Assembly (NCBI GenBank): GCA_946490455.1
Contig: CAMLXE010000140.1
Coordinates: 1 to 5,315, forward strand
DNA from: an uncultured Desulfovibrio sp.
GTDB lineage: Bacteria > Desulfobacterota > Desulfovibrionia > Desulfovibrionales > Desulfovibrionaceae
Direction: 5' to 3'
DNA: 5,315 nt
Made by a program: the position numbers and the translations under genes
Notes under the pieces: generated by a model
The model's input: the letters and a program-made list of their open reading frames with translations, nothing else
Told to the model about the DNA's origin: nothing
Databases searched by the model: none
In this document: piece by piece, positions 5,304 through 5,315 of the stretch
How the letters are laid out: every line of letters begins with the position of its first letter
Numbering within the stretch: position 1 is the stretch's first letter

Positions 5304-5315
5304 ATATTCTTGTCG

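Overview
The window is about 5.3 kb of compact, moderately GC-rich bacterial chromosome. Every recognisable gene lies on the minus strand, so the transcription order runs right to left: purQ, a Nif3-family protein, a coiled-coil zinc-ribbon protein, rnpB (RNase P RNA), ispDF, and the first 226 codons of a long-chain acyl-CoA ligase (fadD-like) cut by the left edge. The fused IspDF enzyme, the stand-alone long-form PurQ, the type A RNase P RNA with a P19 helix and the zinc-ribbon protein together suggest a delta-proteobacterial (Desulfobacterota) genome, most likely of the Desulfovibrio group. That placement is inference from gene content and style, not from a database match.

Layout by region. 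Positions 5143-5315 hold a good sigma-70-type promoter for purQ (TTGACT, 17-bp spacer, TAAAGT), a near-perfect palindrome across its -35/spacer, another inverted repeat just upstream, and a leader of about 100 nt with two hairpins. purQ (5142-4309) is followed by a 132-nt spacer with a GC-rich stem-loop, then the Nif3-like gene (4176-3325). The zinc-ribbon gene (3321-2551, GTG start) begins 3 nt after the Nif3 stop and takes its ribosome binding site from the end of that gene. An 82-nt spacer with two small hairpins but no convincing promoter leads into rnpB (about 2468-2090). A strong intrinsic terminator (2082-2046) follows rnpB, and ispDF starts only 20 nt further on, at 2025. ispDF ends at 817. 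A 138-nt spacer with a plausible extended -10 promoter leads into the fadD-like gene.

Functionally these are mostly housekeeping genes: purine synthesis (PurQ), RNA processing (RNase P), the MEP isoprenoid pathway (IspDF), fatty-acid activation (FadD), and two conserved proteins of poorly settled function (Nif3 family and COG1579/DUF164-type zinc ribbon). I see no mobile element, CRISPR array, tRNA or defence system. I do not see a previously undescribed system here. The features most worth checking are the rnpB terminator placed directly before the ispDF start, the apparent lack of a dedicated rnpB promoter, and a strong plus-strand terminator inside the purQ leader. The long plus-strand open frames are antisense shadows.
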